Positions 1 to 11,328 of a stretch of DNA of 64,000 nucleotides are shown here, piece by piece. The position numbers were made by a program, and so were the translations under genes. The notes beneath the pieces were generated by a model, which saw only the letters and a program-made list of their open reading frames with translations, was not told where the DNA came from and made no database searches. Each line of letters opens with the position of its first letter. Position 1 is the first letter of the stretch. The DNA comes from Teichococcus vastitatis (GTDB taxonomy: Bacteria > Pseudomonadota > Alphaproteobacteria > Acetobacterales > Acetobacteraceae), in NCBI RefSeq assembly GCF_003604215.1, contig NZ_QXGS01000005.1, forward strand, positions 62,001 through 126,000, read 5' to 3'.

Positions 1-1641
1 CCGGGCAGCGCCCCGATCGCCGTGATGGCCCTGATACACCACGAAGGTGTCGGACGGAATCAGGGCGGTGTCGATGTCGTCGGCGCCCAGCAGCCAGAGG
101 GCCTGCAGGCCGCCCTGCAGCATGCCGGCCACGTCGCGACCGCCCTCGCCCGGCACGAAGCCCGCATCCAGCGCGCCGACCTGGCCGCCGAACAGGTGCA
201 GCACGTTGAAGCCGTGCCACTCCGGTGTCAGCGCCCCGAAGGCCTTGGCCAGATCCCAGGCTGCCGCCAGGATCGCGGCACCATCCGGACGCGCCAGCGC
301 CGCCCGCCCGACGATCACCATCGGCTTCTTGGCGGCCTTCAGCGTTTCCGCGAAGCCGAGGCTGCCATCCATCAGGCCCGCGATGGCCAGTGGGCCCTCG
401 CCCAGATGTTCCGCATTATAGGTGAGGTCGAGGCCCTGCGGCCCGATCTGCGCCACCTTCATGGAGCCGGACGCCCAGCGCTTGCGGATGCGTGCATTCA
501 GCACCGGCGCTTCCCGGCGCGGGTTGCTGCCGATGATCACCAAGGCATCAGCCTCGTCGATCCCGGTGATGCCGCTGTTGAAGAGGTAGAAGTCGCGGCG
601 CGAGGTGTCGATCGCCGCGCCATCCTGGCGGCAATCGGTGTTGGCCGAACCCAGACCCCGCATCAGCGCGCGCAGGGCAAAGGCGCTCTCGGCATCCACC
701 AAGTCGCCGGCGATGGCGCCGACCTGGTCGCCCTTCAGCCCGTGCATCTTCTCGCTGATCACCGAGAAGGCTTCTTCCCAGCTGGACTGGCGCAACTTGC
801 CGTCCCTGCGCACCCAGGGACGGTCCAGCCGGCGCCGCTTCAGCCCGTCAAAGGCGAAGCGGCCACGATCGGCCATCCATTCCTCGTTCACATCCTCATT
901 GGTGCGCGGCAGGATGCGGACCACCTCCGGCCCGCGCGTGTCGACGCGGATGTTGGTGCCGGTGGCGTCCAGCACGTCCACGCTATCCGTCTTCCGCAAT
1001 TCCCAGGGCCGCGCCACATAGGCATAGGGACGGCTGGTCAGCGCGCCAACCGGACAGATGTCGATCAGGTTGCCGGACAGCTCGGTGGTCAGCGCCTTCT
1101 CGACATAGGTGCCGATCTGCAGATCCTCGCCGCGGCCGGTGGCGCCCAACTCCGGCACGCCCGCGACCTCGGTCGCGAAGCGCACGCAGCGGGTGCACTG
1201 GATGCAGCGGTTCATGATCGTCTTGACCAGCGGGCCCAGGTACTTGTCCTTGACCGCCCGCTTCTCCTCCATATAACGGCCGCCCTGGCCGCCATAGGCT
1301 GTCGCCTGATCCTGCAGATCGCACTCGCCGCCCTGGTCGCAGATGGGGCAGTCCAGCGGATGGTTGATCAGCAGGAACTCCATGACGTTGCGGCGGGCGT
1401 TCCGGACCATCGGGCTGTCCGTGAACACCTTCATGCCGTCCGCCACCGGATAGGCGCAGGAGGCCACCGGCTTCGGCGCCTTCTCCACCTCGACCAGGCA
1501 CATGCGGCAATTGCCCGCCACGCTCAGCCGTTCATGGTAGCAGAAGCGCGGGATCTCCTTGGCCGCGGCCTCGCAGGCCTGCAGCACGGTGGCACCGTTC
1601 GGGACCTCGATCTCGATCCCGTCGATCGTGACCTTCGCCAT
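1..1641 (-). CDS. nuoG: NADH-quinone oxidoreductase subunit G, partial (C-terminus outside window)
   Basis: This is the iron-sulfur subunit of the peripheral arm of complex I, which passes electrons from the FMN site towards quinone. The ATG at 1641 follows nuoF by 6 bases. The N-terminal 547 residues are in the window and the rest lies to the left. An N-terminal 2Fe-2S ferredoxin domain is visible (RFCYHERLSVAGNCRMCLVE, with a later Cys at ASCAYP). It is followed by the His/Cys segment ICDQGGECDLQD, the 4Fe-4S motif RCIQCTRCVRF, and the start of the molybdopterin-oxidoreductase-like domain. It is the last visible gene of the nuoABCDEFG run. Confidence 0.96.
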   Translation of the reverse strand, partial: MAKVTIDGIEIEVPNGATVLQACEAAAKEIPRFCYHERLSVAGNCRMCLVEVEKAPKPVASCAYPVADGMKVFTDSPMVRNARRNVMEFLLINHPLDCPICDQGGECDLQDQATAYGGQGGRYMEEKRAVKDKYLGPLVKTIMNRCIQCTRCVRFATEVAGVPELGATGRGEDLQIGTYVEKALTTELSGNLIDICPVGALTSRPYAYVARPWELRKTDSVDVLDATGTNIRVDTRGPEVVRILPRTNEDVNEEWMADRGRFAFDGLKRRRLDRPWVRRDGKLRQSSWEEAFSVISEKMHGLKGDQVGAIAGDLVDAESAFALRALMRGLGSANTDCRQDGAAIDTSRRDFYLFNSGITGIDEADALVIIGSNPRREAPVLNARIRKRWASGSMKVAQIGPQGLDLTYNAEHLGEGPLAIAGLMDGSLGFAETLKAAKKPMVIVGRAALARPDGAAILAAAWDLAKAFGALTPEWHGFNVLHLFGGQVGALDAGFVPGEGGRDVAGMLQGGLQALWLLGADDIDTALIPSDTFVVYQGHHGDRGAAR

Positions 1642-1647
1642 GGCGTG

Positions 1648-2958
1648 TTACTCCGCGGCGAGCGGCATGGCGCCGCCGCTCTTCTTGGCCTTGTAGGCCG
1701 CGATGCGCTCTTCCATCAGCGGCCGGAAATGCCGGATCAGGCCCTGCACCGGCCACACGCCGCCATCGGCCAGCGCGCAGATGGTATGGCCCTCGATCTG
1801 GCGGGTCACGCTCTCCAGCACGTCGATCTCGGCGATCTCCGCCCGCCCCTCGACCATGCGGTCCATCAGGCGCTTCTGCCAGCCCATGCCCTCGCGGCAG
1901 GGGGTGCACTGGCCGCAGCTCTCGTGCTTGTAAAACTGCGCGAGGCGCGCGATCGCTCTGATGATGTCCGTGGACTTGTCCATCACGATCACGCCCGCCG
2001 TGCCGAGGCCCGATTTGTGCTCGCGCAGCGCGTCGAAGTCCATCAGCACGTCGTCGCAGATATGCTTCGGCAGCAGCGGGGTCGATGAACCGCCGGGAAT
2101 CACCGCCAGCAGGTTGTCCCAGCCGCCGCGCACCCCGCCGGCATAGCGCTCGATCAGCTCCCGCATCGGGATGCTCATCTCGGCTTCCACGTTGCAAGGC
2201 TTGTTCACGTGGCCCTGGATACAGAACACTTTGGTGCCGCTGTTCTTCGGCCGGCCGAAGGAGGCGAACCAGGATGCGCCGCGCCGCAGGATCTCCGGCA
2301 CCACCGCGATGGTTTCCACGTTGTTCACCGTGGTCGGGCAGCCATAGAGGCCGACGGCGGCGGGGAATGGCGGCTTCAGCCGCGGCATGCCCTTTTTGCC
2401 CTCGAGGCTCTCGATCAGCGCCGTTTCCTCGCCGCAGATATAGGCGCCCGCGCCGCGATGCACGTAGAGATCGAAATCCCAGCCAGAGCCAGCTGCGTTC
2501 GGCCCGAGCAGGCCGGCCTCGTAGGCCTCTTCGATGGCGGCCTGTAGCACCAGGTGCTCATTGTAATATTCGCCGCGGACGTAGATGTAGCCGGCATGCG
2601 CGCCCATGGCGACGGCGGCGATTAGGCATCCCTCGATCAGCGTGTGCGGATCGTTGCGGATGATGTCGCGGTCCTTGCAGGTGCCCGGCTCGGATTCGTC
2701 GCAGTTCACTACCAGATAGGAGGGCCGCCCATCGGGGCTCTCCTTCGGCATGAAGCTCCATTTGAGGCCGGTCGGGAAGCCGGCGCCGCCACGGCCGCGC
2801 AGGCCGGACTGCTTCATTTCCTCGATGATCCAGTCGCGGCCCTTGGCAATGATGCCGGCCGTCCCGTCCCAGTTGCCGCGCCGCCGCGCCTCCGTCAGCC
2901 CCCAATGATGGATGCCGTAAAGGTTGGTGAAGATGCGGTCCTTGTCGCTCAGCGCCAT
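1648..2958 (-). CDS. nuoF: NADH-quinone oxidoreductase subunit F
   Basis: This is the NADH- and FMN-binding 51-kDa subunit of complex I, 436 residues, which oxidises NADH at the tip of the peripheral arm. The glycine-rich NADH loop [11 protein letters not shown] is near residue 60. Further on are the FMN region ([13 protein letters not shown]) and the C-terminal 4Fe-4S ligand motif [11 protein letters not shown]. The start is the ATG at 2958 ([10 protein letters not shown]). Reading upstream would only add Arg/Ala-rich sequence that overlaps nuoE. It lies 4 bases after nuoE and 6 before nuoG, in the same operon. Confidence 0.97.
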   Translation of the reverse strand: MALSDKDRIFTNLYGIHHWGLTEARRRGNWDGTAGIIAKGRDWIIEEMKQSGLRGRGGAGFPTGLKWSFMPKESPDGRPSYLVVNCDESEPGTCKDRDIIRNDPHTLIEGCLIAAVAMGAHAGYIYVRGEYYNEHLVLQAAIEEAYEAGLLGPNAAGSGWDFDLYVHRGAGAYICGEETALIESLEGKKGMPRLKPPFPAAVGLYGCPTTVNNVETIAVVPEILRRGASWFASFGRPKNSGTKVFCIQGHVNKPCNVEAEMSIPMRELIERYAGGVRGGWDNLLAVIPGGSSTPLLPKHICDDVLMDFDALREHKSGLGTAGVIVMDKSTDIIRAIARLAQFYKHESCGQCTPCREGMGWQKRLMDRMVEGRAEIAEIDVLESVTRQIEGHTICALADGGVWPVQGLIRHFRPLMEERIAAYKAKKSGGAMPLAAE

Positions 2959-2962
2959 GGCG

Positions 2963-3592
2963 TCACTTCCCCTCCGCCAGCGGGATGTCGAGCAGCGTCT
3001 CGGGTCCGCCTTCCGGCGCGCTGCACAACCGTCCCCTGGCGCTGCCCGGCTTGGGCCGATCGCCACGCTTCAGCGCCTCGATCAGCTGCACCGTGCTGTC
3101 GTAATCCAGGTCCTCGTAATAATCGTCGTCCACCTGCAGGATCGGCGCGTTCACGCAACCGCCCAGGCATTCCACCTCTGTCATGGTGAACAACCCGTCG
3201 TCGCTGGTGTCGCCGTAGCCCTTCAGGTGTCCCGCATCGCGGCAGGCACGCGCCACCTCGTCCGAGCCGCGCAGCCAGCACGGCGTGGTGCCGCAGACCT
3301 GCAGGTGATACCGGCCGATCGGCTTGGTGTTGAACATGAAGTAGAAGGTCGCGACCTCGTAGACGCGGATCGGCGCCATGCCGAGGCGCAGCGCCACCTG
3401 GTCCATTGCCACGCGCGGCACCCAAGCGCTGCCGGTCTGCCGGCCCATCTGCTTCTGCACGACGTAGAGCAGCGGGATGACCCCGCTGGCCTTCTTGTTC
3501 TCCGGGTACCGCTTCAGGATCGTGGCGATCTGTGCCTCGCTCTGCTCGTCAAAGGCGAAGCTGACGGGTTCCTGGTGCTGGGGCGCGCTCAC
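2963..3592 (-). CDS. nuoE: NADH-quinone oxidoreductase subunit E
   Basis: This is the 24-kDa thioredoxin-fold subunit of complex I, 209 residues, carrying a 2Fe-2S cluster. Two cysteine pairs are visible: VCGTTPCW around residue 100 and [10 protein letters not shown] about 40 residues later. The start is a GTG at 3592 that overlaps the nuoD stop (GTGA), which suggests translational coupling. Longer in-frame readings upstream are out-of-frame nuoD sequence. The C-terminal tail after the Fe-S domain is about 35 residues long and Gly/Pro/Arg-rich, as in other alphaproteobacterial NuoE. Confidence 0.95.
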   Translation of the reverse strand: MSAPQHQEPVSFAFDEQSEAQIATILKRYPENKKASGVIPLLYVVQKQMGRQTGSAWVPRVAMDQVALRLGMAPIRVYEVATFYFMFNTKPIGRYHLQVCGTTPCWLRGSDEVARACRDAGHLKGYGDTSDDGLFTMTEVECLGGCVNAPILQVDDDYYEDLDYDSTVQLIEALKRGDRPKPGSARGRLCSAPEGGPETLLDIPLAEGK

Positions 3593-4806
3593 CGGTCGAT
3601 CTCTCCGAACACGATATCCAGGCTGCCGATGATGGACACGGCATCGGCCAGCATGTGACCCTTGGACAGCTTCTCCATCGCCTGCAGATGCGCGAAGCCG
3701 GGCGAGCGGATCTTGCAGCGATAGGGCCGGTTGGTGCCGTCCGCCTGCAGGAACACGCCGAACTCGCCCTTCGGCGCCTCGACCACGGTATAGGTCGAGC
3801 CTTCGGGCACGTGGTAGCCCTCGGAATACAGCTTGAAATGGTGGATCAGCGATTCCATCGACCGCTTCATGTCGGCACGAGTCGGCGAGGCAATCTTGCT
3901 GTCCTGCACCTTGATCGGGCCGCGCGGCATCTGCGCCAGGCACTGCTTGACGATCTTGTGGCTCTCACGCATCTCCGCCACTCGGACCAGGTAGCGCTCG
4001 TAGCAATCGCCATGGCTGCCGACCGGGATGTCGAAATCGATCTGATTGTAGACATCATAGGGCTGCGAGCGACGCAAATCCCAGGCGCAGCCGGAGGCGC
4101 GGAGGCACGGGCCGCTGAAGCCCCACGCCATCGCCTCCTCGGCCGTGATGATGCCGATATCGACGGTGCGCTGCTTGAAGATGCGATTGCCGGTCAGCAG
4201 CCGCTCGATATCGTCCACGAATTTCGGGAACTGCTCCGCCCACGCCGCGATGCGGTCGGTCAGGCCAGGCGGCAGGTCCTTCACCACCCCGCCGGCGCGG
4301 AAGTAATTCGCGTGGTAGTGCGAACCCGACGTCGAATCATAGAACTCCAGCAGCGCCTCGCGCTGCTCGAAGCCCCACAGGCTCGGCGTGGTGGCGCCCA
4401 CATCCAGGGCGTAGGTGGTGATGTTCAGGATGTGGTTCAGCAGGCGGCTGATCTCAGCGAACATCACGCGGATGTACTGGGCGCGGATCGGCGCCTCGAT
4501 CCCGAGCAGCTTTTCCTGCGCCAGGACGTAGGCGTGCTCCATGCACATCGGCGCAACGTAATCCAGGCGATCGAAATACGGGTTCGACTGAAGGTACGTC
4601 TTGTACTCGATGAACTTTTCGGTACCGCGATGCAGCAGGCCGATATGCGGGTCGGCCCGCTCCACCACCTCGCCCTGCAGTTCCAGAACAAGGCGCAGCA
4701 CGCCATGCGCGGCGGGATGCTGCGGCCCGAAATTGATGGTGTGACTGTCGATCTCGACCGTGCGGGTGCCGCCGGCGGCCGGAGTGTCTTCGGTGCTGAG
4801 GCTCAT
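3589..4806 (-). CDS. nuoD: NADH-quinone oxidoreductase subunit D
   Basis: This is the 49-kDa subunit of complex I, 405 residues, related to [NiFe]-hydrogenase large subunits and forming the quinone pocket with NuoB. The N-terminal signature [15 protein letters not shown] and the segment [14 protein letters not shown] are present, as is the C-terminal [15 protein letters not shown]. NuoD is separate from NuoC here, unlike the enterobacterial NuoCD fusion. Its ATG overlaps the nuoC stop (ATGA), and its own stop overlaps the nuoE start, so the block appears tightly coupled. Confidence 0.97.
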   Translation of the reverse strand: MSLSTEDTPAAGGTRTVEIDSHTINFGPQHPAAHGVLRLVLELQGEVVERADPHIGLLHRGTEKFIEYKTYLQSNPYFDRLDYVAPMCMEHAYVLAQEKLLGIEAPIRAQYIRVMFAEISRLLNHILNITTYALDVGATTPSLWGFEQREALLEFYDSTSGSHYHANYFRAGGVVKDLPPGLTDRIAAWAEQFPKFVDDIERLLTGNRIFKQRTVDIGIITAEEAMAWGFSGPCLRASGCAWDLRRSQPYDVYNQIDFDIPVGSHGDCYERYLVRVAEMRESHKIVKQCLAQMPRGPIKVQDSKIASPTRADMKRSMESLIHHFKLYSEGYHVPEGSTYTVVEAPKGEFGVFLQADGTNRPYRCKIRSPGFAHLQAMEKLSKGHMLADAVSIIGSLDIVFGEIDR

Positions 4807-5465
4807 TCGCGGGTGATCCGGTTGAGATGCACCTTCTCGTCGCCGGGCAGCGTGGTCATGCCTTCCCAGGGCGAGAGGAAATCGAAGTTGCGGAAATCCT
4901 GCTGCAGCTTCACGGGCTCATAGACCACGGCCTGCCGCTCAGGATCGTAGCGGACCTCCACATAGCCGGTCAGCGGGAAGTCCTTGCGCAGCGGGTGCCC
5001 CTGGAATCCGTAATCGGTCAGGATGCGGCGCAGATCGCTCTGCCCCTCGAACACCACGCCGTACATGTCCCACGCCTCACGCTCGAACCAGGTGGCGGTG
5101 GGCCAGAGGTCGGACACGGTCGGCACCGGCTGCACCGCGTCGGTCTGGGTGATCACGCGGATGCGGTGGTTATGCGTCAGCGACAACAGGTTGTAGACCA
5201 CGTCGAAGCGCTCGGCCCGCTGCGGCCAGTCCATGCCGCAGATGTCCATGCACTGCTCGAAGCCGAAATCGGGCTTGTCGCGCAGCAATTGCAGCACGGC
5301 GTGCAGGGCCTCGCGGCGCACCCGGATCTCCGGCTCTACACCGCGCGCCAGCTTCGATTCCGTCACCACGCCATCCGGCAGAGTGGACAGCACGGCATTC
5401 AGCAACGCCTGCTGCGGAGTCGGTGGCGTCAGCTCGGCCGGGAGGGTCTGGTTCTCATCAGCCAC
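4803..5465 (-). CDS. nuoC: NADH-quinone oxidoreductase subunit C
   Basis: This is the 30-kDa subunit of complex I, 220 residues. The family signature ERE.WDMYGV..EG..DLRRIL is recognisable ([19 protein letters not shown]), followed by [16 protein letters not shown] chose the GTG at 5465 ([10 protein letters not shown]), which overlaps the nuoB end by 8 bases, because no ATG lies between it and the conserved domain. The stop overlaps the nuoD ATG. The start codon is the only uncertain point. Confidence 0.94.
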   Translation of the reverse strand: MADENQTLPAELTPPTPQQALLNAVLSTLPDGVVTESKLARGVEPEIRVRREALHAVLQLLRDKPDFGFEQCMDICGMDWPQRAERFDVVYNLLSLTHNHRIRVITQTDAVQPVPTVSDLWPTATWFEREAWDMYGVVFEGQSDLRRILTDYGFQGHPLRKDFPLTGYVEVRYDPERQAVVYEPVKLQQDFRNFDFLSPWEGMTTLPGDEKVHLNRITRE

Positions 5466-6018
5466 GGAGAATGCTCCCGGTGCGGCGGATTTTCTTCTGC
5501 AGCTGCAGAATGCCGTAGACCAACGCCTCGGCCGTCGGCGGGCAGCCCGGCACATAAACGTCCACCGGCACGATGCGATCGCAGCCGCGCACCACGCTGT
5601 AGGAGTAGTGGTAATAGCCGCCACCATTGGCGCAGCTGCCCATGGAAATCACCCAGCGCGGCTCGGCCATCTGGTCGTAGACCTTGCGCAATGCGGGCGC
5701 CATCTTGTTGGTCAACGTGCCGGCAACGATCATCACGTCCGACTGCCGGGGCGAGCCGCGCGGAATCACGCCGAAGCGGTCGAGGTCGTAGCGTGGCATA
5801 TAGGCGTGAATCATCGGCACGGCGCAGCACGCCAAGCCGAAGGTCATCGGCCACAGGCTGCCGGTGCGGGCCCAGTTCACCACCTTGTCCAAGTTGGCGA
5901 CGATGAAGCCCTTGTCCTCCATCTCCTCGGTGACGCCTTTCACCACGGCGTCCTGCTCCGCCCCAGGCTGAAGCGCCTGCTTGTTCCAGGCGAGGTCGTT
6001 GCTGCTGGTGCTGCTCAT
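5458..6018 (-). CDS. nuoB: NADH-quinone oxidoreductase subunit B
   Basis: This is the PSST-type subunit of complex I, 186 residues, which carries the terminal 4Fe-4S cluster N2 that reduces quinone. All ligand positions are visible: the tandem cysteines in GLACCAVPM near residue 64, Cys in [11 protein letters not shown], and Cys in [12 protein letters not shown]. The ATG at 6018 is 4 bases from the nuoA stop. It lies between nuoA and nuoC in the usual order. Confidence 0.97.
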   Translation of the reverse strand: MSSTSSNDLAWNKQALQPGAEQDAVVKGVTEEMEDKGFIVANLDKVVNWARTGSLWPMTFGLACCAVPMIHAYMPRYDLDRFGVIPRGSPRQSDVMIVAGTLTNKMAPALRKVYDQMAEPRWVISMGSCANGGGYYHYSYSVVRGCDRIVPVDVYVPGCPPTAEALVYGILQLQKKIRRTGSILRG

Positions 6019-6022
6019 GGGA

Positions 6023-6391
6023 TCATTCCCAGTCCAGGGCGCCCTTGCGCCATTCGTAAAGAAAGCCCACCGTCAGGACCGCCAGGAAGCCCATCATCGA
6101 CAGGAAACCGAGCCAGCCAATGTCGCCCAGCGCCACCGCCCAGGGGAACAGGAAGGCGACCTCGAGGTCGAAGATGATGAACAGGATGGCGACGAGGTAG
6201 AAGCGGACGTCGAATTTGCGCCGCGTATCGTCGAACGGCTCGAAGCCGCATTCATAGGCAGAGACTTTTTCCGCATAGGGCTTCTGCCGGGCGGCCAGCA
6301 CGCTGCCCCCCACCATGGCCGCGGCAATCACCGCCGCGATCGCCAGGAAGACCAGGATCGGAAAATAGGTCGCCAGCAGGGGCTGGGTCAT
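6023..6391 (-). CDS. nuoA: NADH-quinone oxidoreductase subunit A
   Basis: This is a small membrane subunit of complex I, 122 residues with three hydrophobic segments (residues about 8-32, 64-86 and 92-112). The loop motif [20 protein letters not shown], which contains the conserved Cys, follows the first helix. The ATG at 6391 gives the typical family length. It is the first gene of the nuo operon. The 181 bases upstream, to the terminator at 6573-6612, should hold its promoter, but I could not single out convincing boxes. Confidence 0.95.
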   Translation of the reverse strand: MTQPLLATYFPILVFLAIAAVIAAAMVGGSVLAARQKPYAEKVSAYECGFEPFDDTRRKFDVRFYLVAILFIIFDLEVAFLFPWAVALGDIGWLGFLSMMGFLAVLTVGFLYEWRKGALDWE

Positions 6392-6572
6392 GATTGTGTC
6401 CGTCCCTTGGGCCCAGGTGGCCCAGTAAAGCCACGCACCGGGGAGCACGTGGCGATCGCGCCGCGGGGCATGCCGCAATGCAATGTCGGGGCGGACATTA
6501 CCCCCCCGAGCCGCTTCCCGCCATAGGCCGCCACAGGATTCGCGCTGCGCCAGATGCTTGTGGAGACGAAGC

Positions 6573-6612
6573 AAGAAACGCCACCCTGGTTGCCCGGGGC
6601 GGCGTTTTCTTG
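6573..6612 (-). terminator. Rho-independent terminator after the tRNA pair
   Basis: An imperfect inverted repeat has arms AAACGCC and GGCGTTT flanking GC-rich sequence. Read on the minus strand it ends in a TTTCTT run just downstream of tRNA-Asp. It separates the hupB/tRNA unit from nuoA. The plus-strand copy also ends in TTTTCTT, so it could act in both directions. Confidence 0.6.
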
Positions 6613-6620
6613 ATGCGCTG

Positions 6621-6697
<77 letters not shown>

Positions 6698-6808
6698 TTG
6701 CGGCGTGGGCGGGGAATTACGGCGCCCGGCCTTCCCTGTCAATCACCGAAAATAGCCAGGATGACGATTGATTTGCGGCTGCATCGAACCGCCTGGAGCC
6801 GGGTGGAA

Positions 6809-6880
6809 TGGGCACTGACGGATTCGAACCGCCGGCATCCTCGGTGTAAACGAGGCGCTCTACCGCTGAGCTAAGTGCCC
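6809..6880 (-). tRNA. tRNA-Val (anticodon TAC)
   Basis: A cloverleaf with acceptor stem GGGCACT/AGTGCCC, anticodon loop TTTACAC (anticodon TAC), T-loop TTCGAAT and discriminator A. CCA is not encoded. It lies between hupB and tRNA-Asp on the minus strand, an arrangement common between hupB and nuo in alphaproteobacteria. Confidence 0.94.
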
Positions 6881-6932
6881 GCCCGGTGCAGGCACAGCGA
6901 TGCCCGCTGGCACCGCGCCGCGCAAGCCTTTT

Positions 6933-7205
6933 TCAGTTCAGATCGTCGCGCAGCAGCTTGCCCGGCTTGAACCGGACCGTGGTCGCGGCAGGAATATCGA
7001 TCTCCTCCCCCGTGCGCGGATTACGCCCCTTTCCGGCTTTGCGCCGCGCCGTGGAAAAGGTTCCGAAGCCCAGGAGGCGGACCTCCTGCTTAGCCTTGAG
7101 CGAACCTCCGATGGCGCCGAACACCGCATCTACGACTTCCACCGCCTTGGCCTTCGACAGTTCCCCCGTTTCCGCAACAACGGCCACCAGATCCTGCTTG
7201 TTCAC
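6933..7205 (-). CDS. hupB: DNA-binding protein HU
   Basis: This is a nucleoid-associated protein of 90 residues that bends and compacts DNA as a dimer. The HU signature is intact: GFGTFSTARRKAGKGRNPRT, followed by the beta-arm and the C-terminal VRFKPGKLLRD. The GTG at 7205 (MNKQDLVAVV) is chosen because HU proteins begin at this point, and the upstream in-frame sequence is not conserved-looking. It is downstream of lon, separated by a terminator-like hairpin, in the classical lon-hupB order. Confidence 0.96.
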   Translation of the reverse strand: MNKQDLVAVVAETGELSKAKAVEVVDAVFGAIGGSLKAKQEVRLLGFGTFSTARRKAGKGRNPRTGEEIDIPAATTVRFKPGKLLRDDLN

Positions 7206-7310
7206 CCGCCTGTTCCTGCCCTGTGCTGCCACGGCACCCGAGGGCACCCGATGGAACAGTAGGCAAGCGGCTTTTGCAGCGTCAACGCCAGGATGACCGT
7301 TCCGGAAACG

Positions 7311-7337
7311 AAAAAGGCCGGAGCATCTGCTCCGGCC
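7311..7337 (-). terminator. Rho-independent terminator of lon
   Basis: A perfect 10-base inverted repeat (GGCCGGAGCA and its complement around TC) is followed on the minus strand by five T residues. It starts about 20 bases after the lon stop, so it should end lon transcription before hupB. Confidence 0.85.
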
Positions 7338-7357
7338 TCTCGTCAACGACCAATGCC

Positions 7358-9775
7358 TCAGTGCGGCAGGCTGGCCGGAACGGTGCCCCGCCCATCAGCC
7401 GCAGCGGGAGGAGCTTCGTCCGCCTCGCTCCAGCTGATTGCCTCAGGAGGACGCGCCAGCGCCTGAGCGATGACTTCATCGACATGCGACACCGCGATGA
7501 TGGTCAGGCCCTTCTTCACATTGTCGGGAATCTCGGCCAGATCCTTCTCGTTGTCCTTCGGGATGAACACCGTGGTGATGCCGGCCCGCAGCGCCGCCAG
7601 CAACTTCTCCTTCAGCCCACCGATCGGCAGCACCCGACCGCGCAGCGTGATCTCGCCCGTCATGGCGACATCCTTGCGCACCGGGATGCCGGTCAGGACC
7701 GACACGATCGATGTCGCCATCGCGATGCCGGCTGACGGACCATCCTTCGGGGTCGCACCCTCCGGCACGTGGACGTGGATGTCGCGGCGCTCGAACAGCG
7801 TCGGCTTGATGCCGAAGCTCACCGAGCGGCTGCGCACGTAGGACAGAGCCGCCGAGACGCTTTCCTGCATTACGTCGCCCAGCTTGCCGGTGGTCTGCAC
7901 CTTGCCCTTACCGGGAACCATGACGGATTCGATCGTCAGGATCTCACCGCCCACTTCGGTCCAGGCTAGCCCAGTGACCACGCCCACCATGTCCTCGGCC
8001 TCGGCCTCGCCATAGCGGAACTTGCGGACCCCGGCATATTTCCCAAGGTTCTTACGATTGATCGCGACCTTCTTCGCCTTCTTGGAGACGATCTCGGTCA
8101 CCGCCTTACGCGCCAGGCCACCGACCTCACGCTCCAGGTTCCGCACCCCGGCCTCGCGCGTATAGTAGCGCACGAGGTCCAGCAGCGCCTCATCGGTCAC
8201 GCTCCACTCGCCTGACTTCAGGCCGTTCGCCTCGGTCACCTTGGGCAGCAGGTGGCGCTTGGCGATCTGCACCTTTTCATCCTCGGTGTAGCCGGGGATG
8301 CGGATGATCTCCATCCGGTCCAGCAGCGGCTGCGGCATGCGCAGGCTGTTGGCCGTGGTGACGAACATCACGTCCGACAGGTCGTAATCCACCTCGAGGT
8401 AGTGGTCGCCAAAGGTCGAGTTCTGCTCCGGATCCAGCACCTCCAGCAGAGCCGAGGACGGGTCGCCACGCCAATCGGCGCCGAGCTTATCGATCTCGTC
8501 CAGCAGGAAGAGCGGGTTGGAGGTCTTGGCCTTCTTCATGCCCTGGATGACCTTGCCCGGCATGGAGCCGATATAGGTCCGCCGGTGGCCGCGCACCTCC
8601 GCCTCGTCCCGCACGCCGCCCAGCGACATCCGCACGAAGTTGCGGTTGGTGGCCTTGGCGATGGACTTGCCCAGCGAGGTTTTGCCCACGCCCGGCGGTC
8701 CCACGAGGCACAGGATCGGGCCACGGATCTTCGGCGAGCGCGACTGCACCGCCAGATACTCGATGATCCGCTCCTTGATCTTGTCGAGCCCGTAGTGATC
8801 GGCGTCGAGCACTTCCTCGGCCTTGGCCAGGTCGTTCTTGACCTTCGACTTCTTCTTCCAGGGGATCGAGAGGATCCAGTCGAGGTAGTTGCGCACCACC
8901 GTCGCCTCGGCACTCATCGGCGACATGGAGCGGAGCTTCTTCAGCTCGCCCATCGCCTTATCGCGTGCCTCTGGCGACAGCTTGGTGGCCTTGATCTTGG
9001 CTTCCAGCTCGGCCAGCTCGTCCTTGCCGTCCTCGCCCTCGCCGAGCTCCTTCTGGATCGCCTTGAGCTGCTCGTTCAGGTAGTATTCGCGCTGGGTCTT
9101 CTCCATCTGCCGCTTGACGCGGTTCCGGATGCGCTTCTCCACCTGAAGAACGCCGATCTCGCTCTCCATATGCGCGAAGACCCGCTCGAGGCGCTGCGAA
9201 ACGCCGGCGATCTCAAGCAGTTCCTGCTTTTCGCTGATCTTCAGGTTCAGGTGGCTGGCCACCGTATCCGCGAGCTTGGCCGGATCATCGATCTGGTTGA
9301 TCGAGACCAGCACCTCCGGCGCGATCTTCTTGTTGAGCTTGATGTACTGCTCAAACTGCGAGACCACGGTACGGGCCAGCGCCTCGACCTCGGGCGGCTC
9401 CGCCTCGGCCTCATCGATCAGCGCGGTGAAGGCCTCGAAATACTGCTCGGTCTCCTTGAAGCCGAGCACGCGGGAACGCTTGCCGCCCTCCACCAGCACC
9501 TTGACCGTGCCATCCGGCAGCTTCAGCAGCTGCAGCACCGTGGACACCGTGCCCACGTCGTACAGGTCATCCGCGGACGGATCATCCTGCGCGGCATTGC
9601 GCTGGGCAACGAGGAGGATCTGCTTGTCCTCCCGCATCACCGCCTCCAGGGCGCGCACGCTCTTCTCCCGCCCGACGAACAGGGGCACGATCATGTGGGG
9701 GAAGACAACGATGTCGCGCAACGGGAGCACGGGAAGCAGCTCACCGCTGGTCAATTCGGGTTTCTTATCCGCCAT
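7358..9775 (-). CDS. lon: ATP-dependent protease Lon
   Basis: This is a cytosolic AAA+ serine protease, 805 residues, that degrades misfolded and regulatory proteins. The N-terminal substrate-binding domain begins [15 protein letters not shown]. The Walker A motif [13 protein letters not shown] is in the middle of the protein, with Walker [10 protein letters not shown]. The protease domain has the catalytic Ser in [12 protein letters not shown] and Lys in [10 protein letters not shown]. The ATG at 9775 is preceded by GAGG at 6 bases, which favours it over the ATG four codons upstream. It follows clpX after 145 bases. Confidence 0.98.
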   Translation of the reverse strand: MADKKPELTSGELLPVLPLRDIVVFPHMIVPLFVGREKSVRALEAVMREDKQILLVAQRNAAQDDPSADDLYDVGTVSTVLQLLKLPDGTVKVLVEGGKRSRVLGFKETEQYFEAFTALIDEAEAEPPEVEALARTVVSQFEQYIKLNKKIAPEVLVSINQIDDPAKLADTVASHLNLKISEKQELLEIAGVSQRLERVFAHMESEIGVLQVEKRIRNRVKRQMEKTQREYYLNEQLKAIQKELGEGEDGKDELAELEAKIKATKLSPEARDKAMGELKKLRSMSPMSAEATVVRNYLDWILSIPWKKKSKVKNDLAKAEEVLDADHYGLDKIKERIIEYLAVQSRSPKIRGPILCLVGPPGVGKTSLGKSIAKATNRNFVRMSLGGVRDEAEVRGHRRTYIGSMPGKVIQGMKKAKTSNPLFLLDEIDKLGADWRGDPSSALLEVLDPEQNSTFGDHYLEVDYDLSDVMFVTTANSLRMPQPLLDRMEIIRIPGYTEDEKVQIAKRHLLPKVTEANGLKSGEWSVTDEALLDLVRYYTREAGVRNLEREVGGLARKAVTEIVSKKAKKVAINRKNLGKYAGVRKFRYGEAEAEDMVGVVTGLAWTEVGGEILTIESVMVPGKGKVQTTGKLGDVMQESVSAALSYVRSRSVSFGIKPTLFERRDIHVHVPEGATPKDGPSAGIAMATSIVSVLTGIPVRKDVAMTGEITLRGRVLPIGGLKEKLLAALRAGITTVFIPKDNEKDLAEIPDNVKKGLTIIAVSHVDEVIAQALARPPEAISWSEADEAPPAAADGRGTVPASLPH

Positions 9776-9920
9776 TGGGGACCTCACTCAGGACAGCCGG
9801 CGTGAACGCGCCCGATCACGGCACGCGCCCACGCCACGGGGTTCTCCCATGAGATGGGCCCGGCCTGGCGGCAGGGCAAGCCACGCGAGGCCAGCCATGC
9901 CATCAGAGCCGGGCTGAACC

Positions 9921-11177
9921 TCACGCGGAAGTCTGCTCCGCCGCCCGTTCACCATAGATGAACAGCGGGGCCGCACGCCCTTCGGCGACTTCCTTGTTCA
10001 CAACCACTTCCTCGACATCCTCGAGGCCCGGAAGATCGAACATGGTGCTGAGCAGGATGCTCTCCATGATGGACCGCAGGCCGCGAGCGCCGGTCTTGCG
10101 CTGGATGGCGCGCGTCGCAACGGAGCGCAGCGCGTCCTCGGTGAAGGTCAGCTTGGTAGCCTCCATCTCGAACAAGCGCTGATACTGCTTGACCAGAGCG
10201 TTCTTCGGCTTGGTCAGGATCTCGATCAGCGCCTTCTCGTCCAGATCCTCCAGCGTGGCGATCACCGGCAGGCGGCCGATGAACTCCGGGATCAGGCCAA
10301 ACTTCAGCAGGTCCTCAGGCTCCACCTCCCGCAGGATGGCGCCCATGCGGCGCTCATCCGGGCCGCGCACCTCGGCGCCGTAGCCGATCCCCGAGCCCTT
10401 GCCCTTGGCGGCGATGATCTTGTCCAGCCCGGCGAAGGCGCCGCCCACGATGAACAGGATGTTGGACGTGTCGACCTGCAGGAATTCCTGCTGCGGGTGC
10501 TTGCGCCCGCCCTGCGGCGGCACGGAGGCGACGGTGCCTTCCATGATCTTCAGCAGCGCCTGCTGCACGCCCTCGCCCGACACGTCCCGGGTGATCGACG
10601 GATTGTCCGACTTGCGGGAAATCTTGTCGACCTCGTCGATATAGACAATGCCGCGCTGCGCCCGCTCGACATTGTAGTCGGCCGATTGCAGCAGCTTGAG
10701 GATGATGTTCTCCACGTCCTCGCCGACATAGCCCGCCTCGGTCAGGGTCGTGGCGTCCGCCATGGTGAAGGGCACGTCCAGGATGCGCGCCAGCGTCTGG
10801 GCCAGCAGCGTCTTGCCCGAGCCGGTCGGGCCCACCAGCATGATGTTGGACTTGGCGATCTCGACCTCGCCGGTCTTGCCGCCATGCGCCAAGCGCTTGT
10901 AATGATTGTGCACCGCGACGGAGAGCACCTTCTTGGCGTGCTCCTGCCCGATCACATAATCATCCAGCACCTTGCAGATCTCGCGCGGGGTCGGCACCCC
11001 GTCGCGAGACTTCACCAGGTGTGTCTTGTGCTCCTCACGGATGATGTCCATGCAGAGTTCGACGCACTCGTCGCAGATGAAGACCGTCGGGCCGGCGATG
11101 AGTTTGCGGACCTCGTGCTGCGACTTGCCGCAGAACGAGCAATACAGGGTGTTCTTCGAGTCGCCGGACTTGCTCAT
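9921..11177 (-). CDS. clpX: ATP-dependent Clp protease ATP-binding subunit ClpX
   Basis: This is the AAA+ unfoldase that feeds proteins to ClpP, 418 residues. The N-terminal zinc-binding domain has two Cys pairs (YCSFCGKSQ and [10 protein letters not shown]). Walker A is [13 protein letters not shown] and Walker B is [11 protein letters not shown]. The RGLRSIMES sensor-2 region is near the C-terminus. The ATG at 11177 has AGGAG 6 bases upstream. It lies 151 bases downstream of clpP, its partner. Confidence 0.98.
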   Translation of the reverse strand: MSKSGDSKNTLYCSFCGKSQHEVRKLIAGPTVFICDECVELCMDIIREEHKTHLVKSRDGVPTPREICKVLDDYVIGQEHAKKVLSVAVHNHYKRLAHGGKTGEVEIAKSNIMLVGPTGSGKTLLAQTLARILDVPFTMADATTLTEAGYVGEDVENIILKLLQSADYNVERAQRGIVYIDEVDKISRKSDNPSITRDVSGEGVQQALLKIMEGTVASVPPQGGRKHPQQEFLQVDTSNILFIVGGAFAGLDKIIAAKGKGSGIGYGAEVRGPDERRMGAILREVEPEDLLKFGLIPEFIGRLPVIATLEDLDEKALIEILTKPKNALVKQYQRLFEMEATKLTFTEDALRSVATRAIQRKTGARGLRSIMESILLSTMFDLPGLEDVEEVVVNKEVAEGRAAPLFIYGERAAEQTSA

Positions 11178-11328
11178 GCGCGCTCCTGGACCCTCCGGCA
11201 ACGGGCCGGCGGATCATGCGGGACTGTAGCCCCCCTGTCATAACGGGGGAAGCGGGACGGGTGCCGGGCGGCCCGCAGCCGCCGGCCACCACTCAGGCGC
11301 CGGGTGGAGTTCTCCGCCCGGCCATGGT

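Noticed and set aside
22-2088. A 688-codon open frame on the plus strand opposite nuoG and nuoF.
   Set aside because: The minus strand encodes clear complex I subunits. The plus-strand product is rich in His, Gln, Arg and Ala with no motif. Such mirror frames are expected in high-GC genes.
3593-3943. An N-terminal extension of NuoE by about 117 residues.
   Set aside because: The extra sequence is nuoD read out of frame. The GTG at 3592 gives the usual NuoE length and overlaps the nuoD stop.
11228-11252. A C-rich and G-rich inverted repeat between clpX and clpP, as a terminator.
   Set aside because: The stem is only about five bases with a long loop and no T-run, so it was not supported as a feature.
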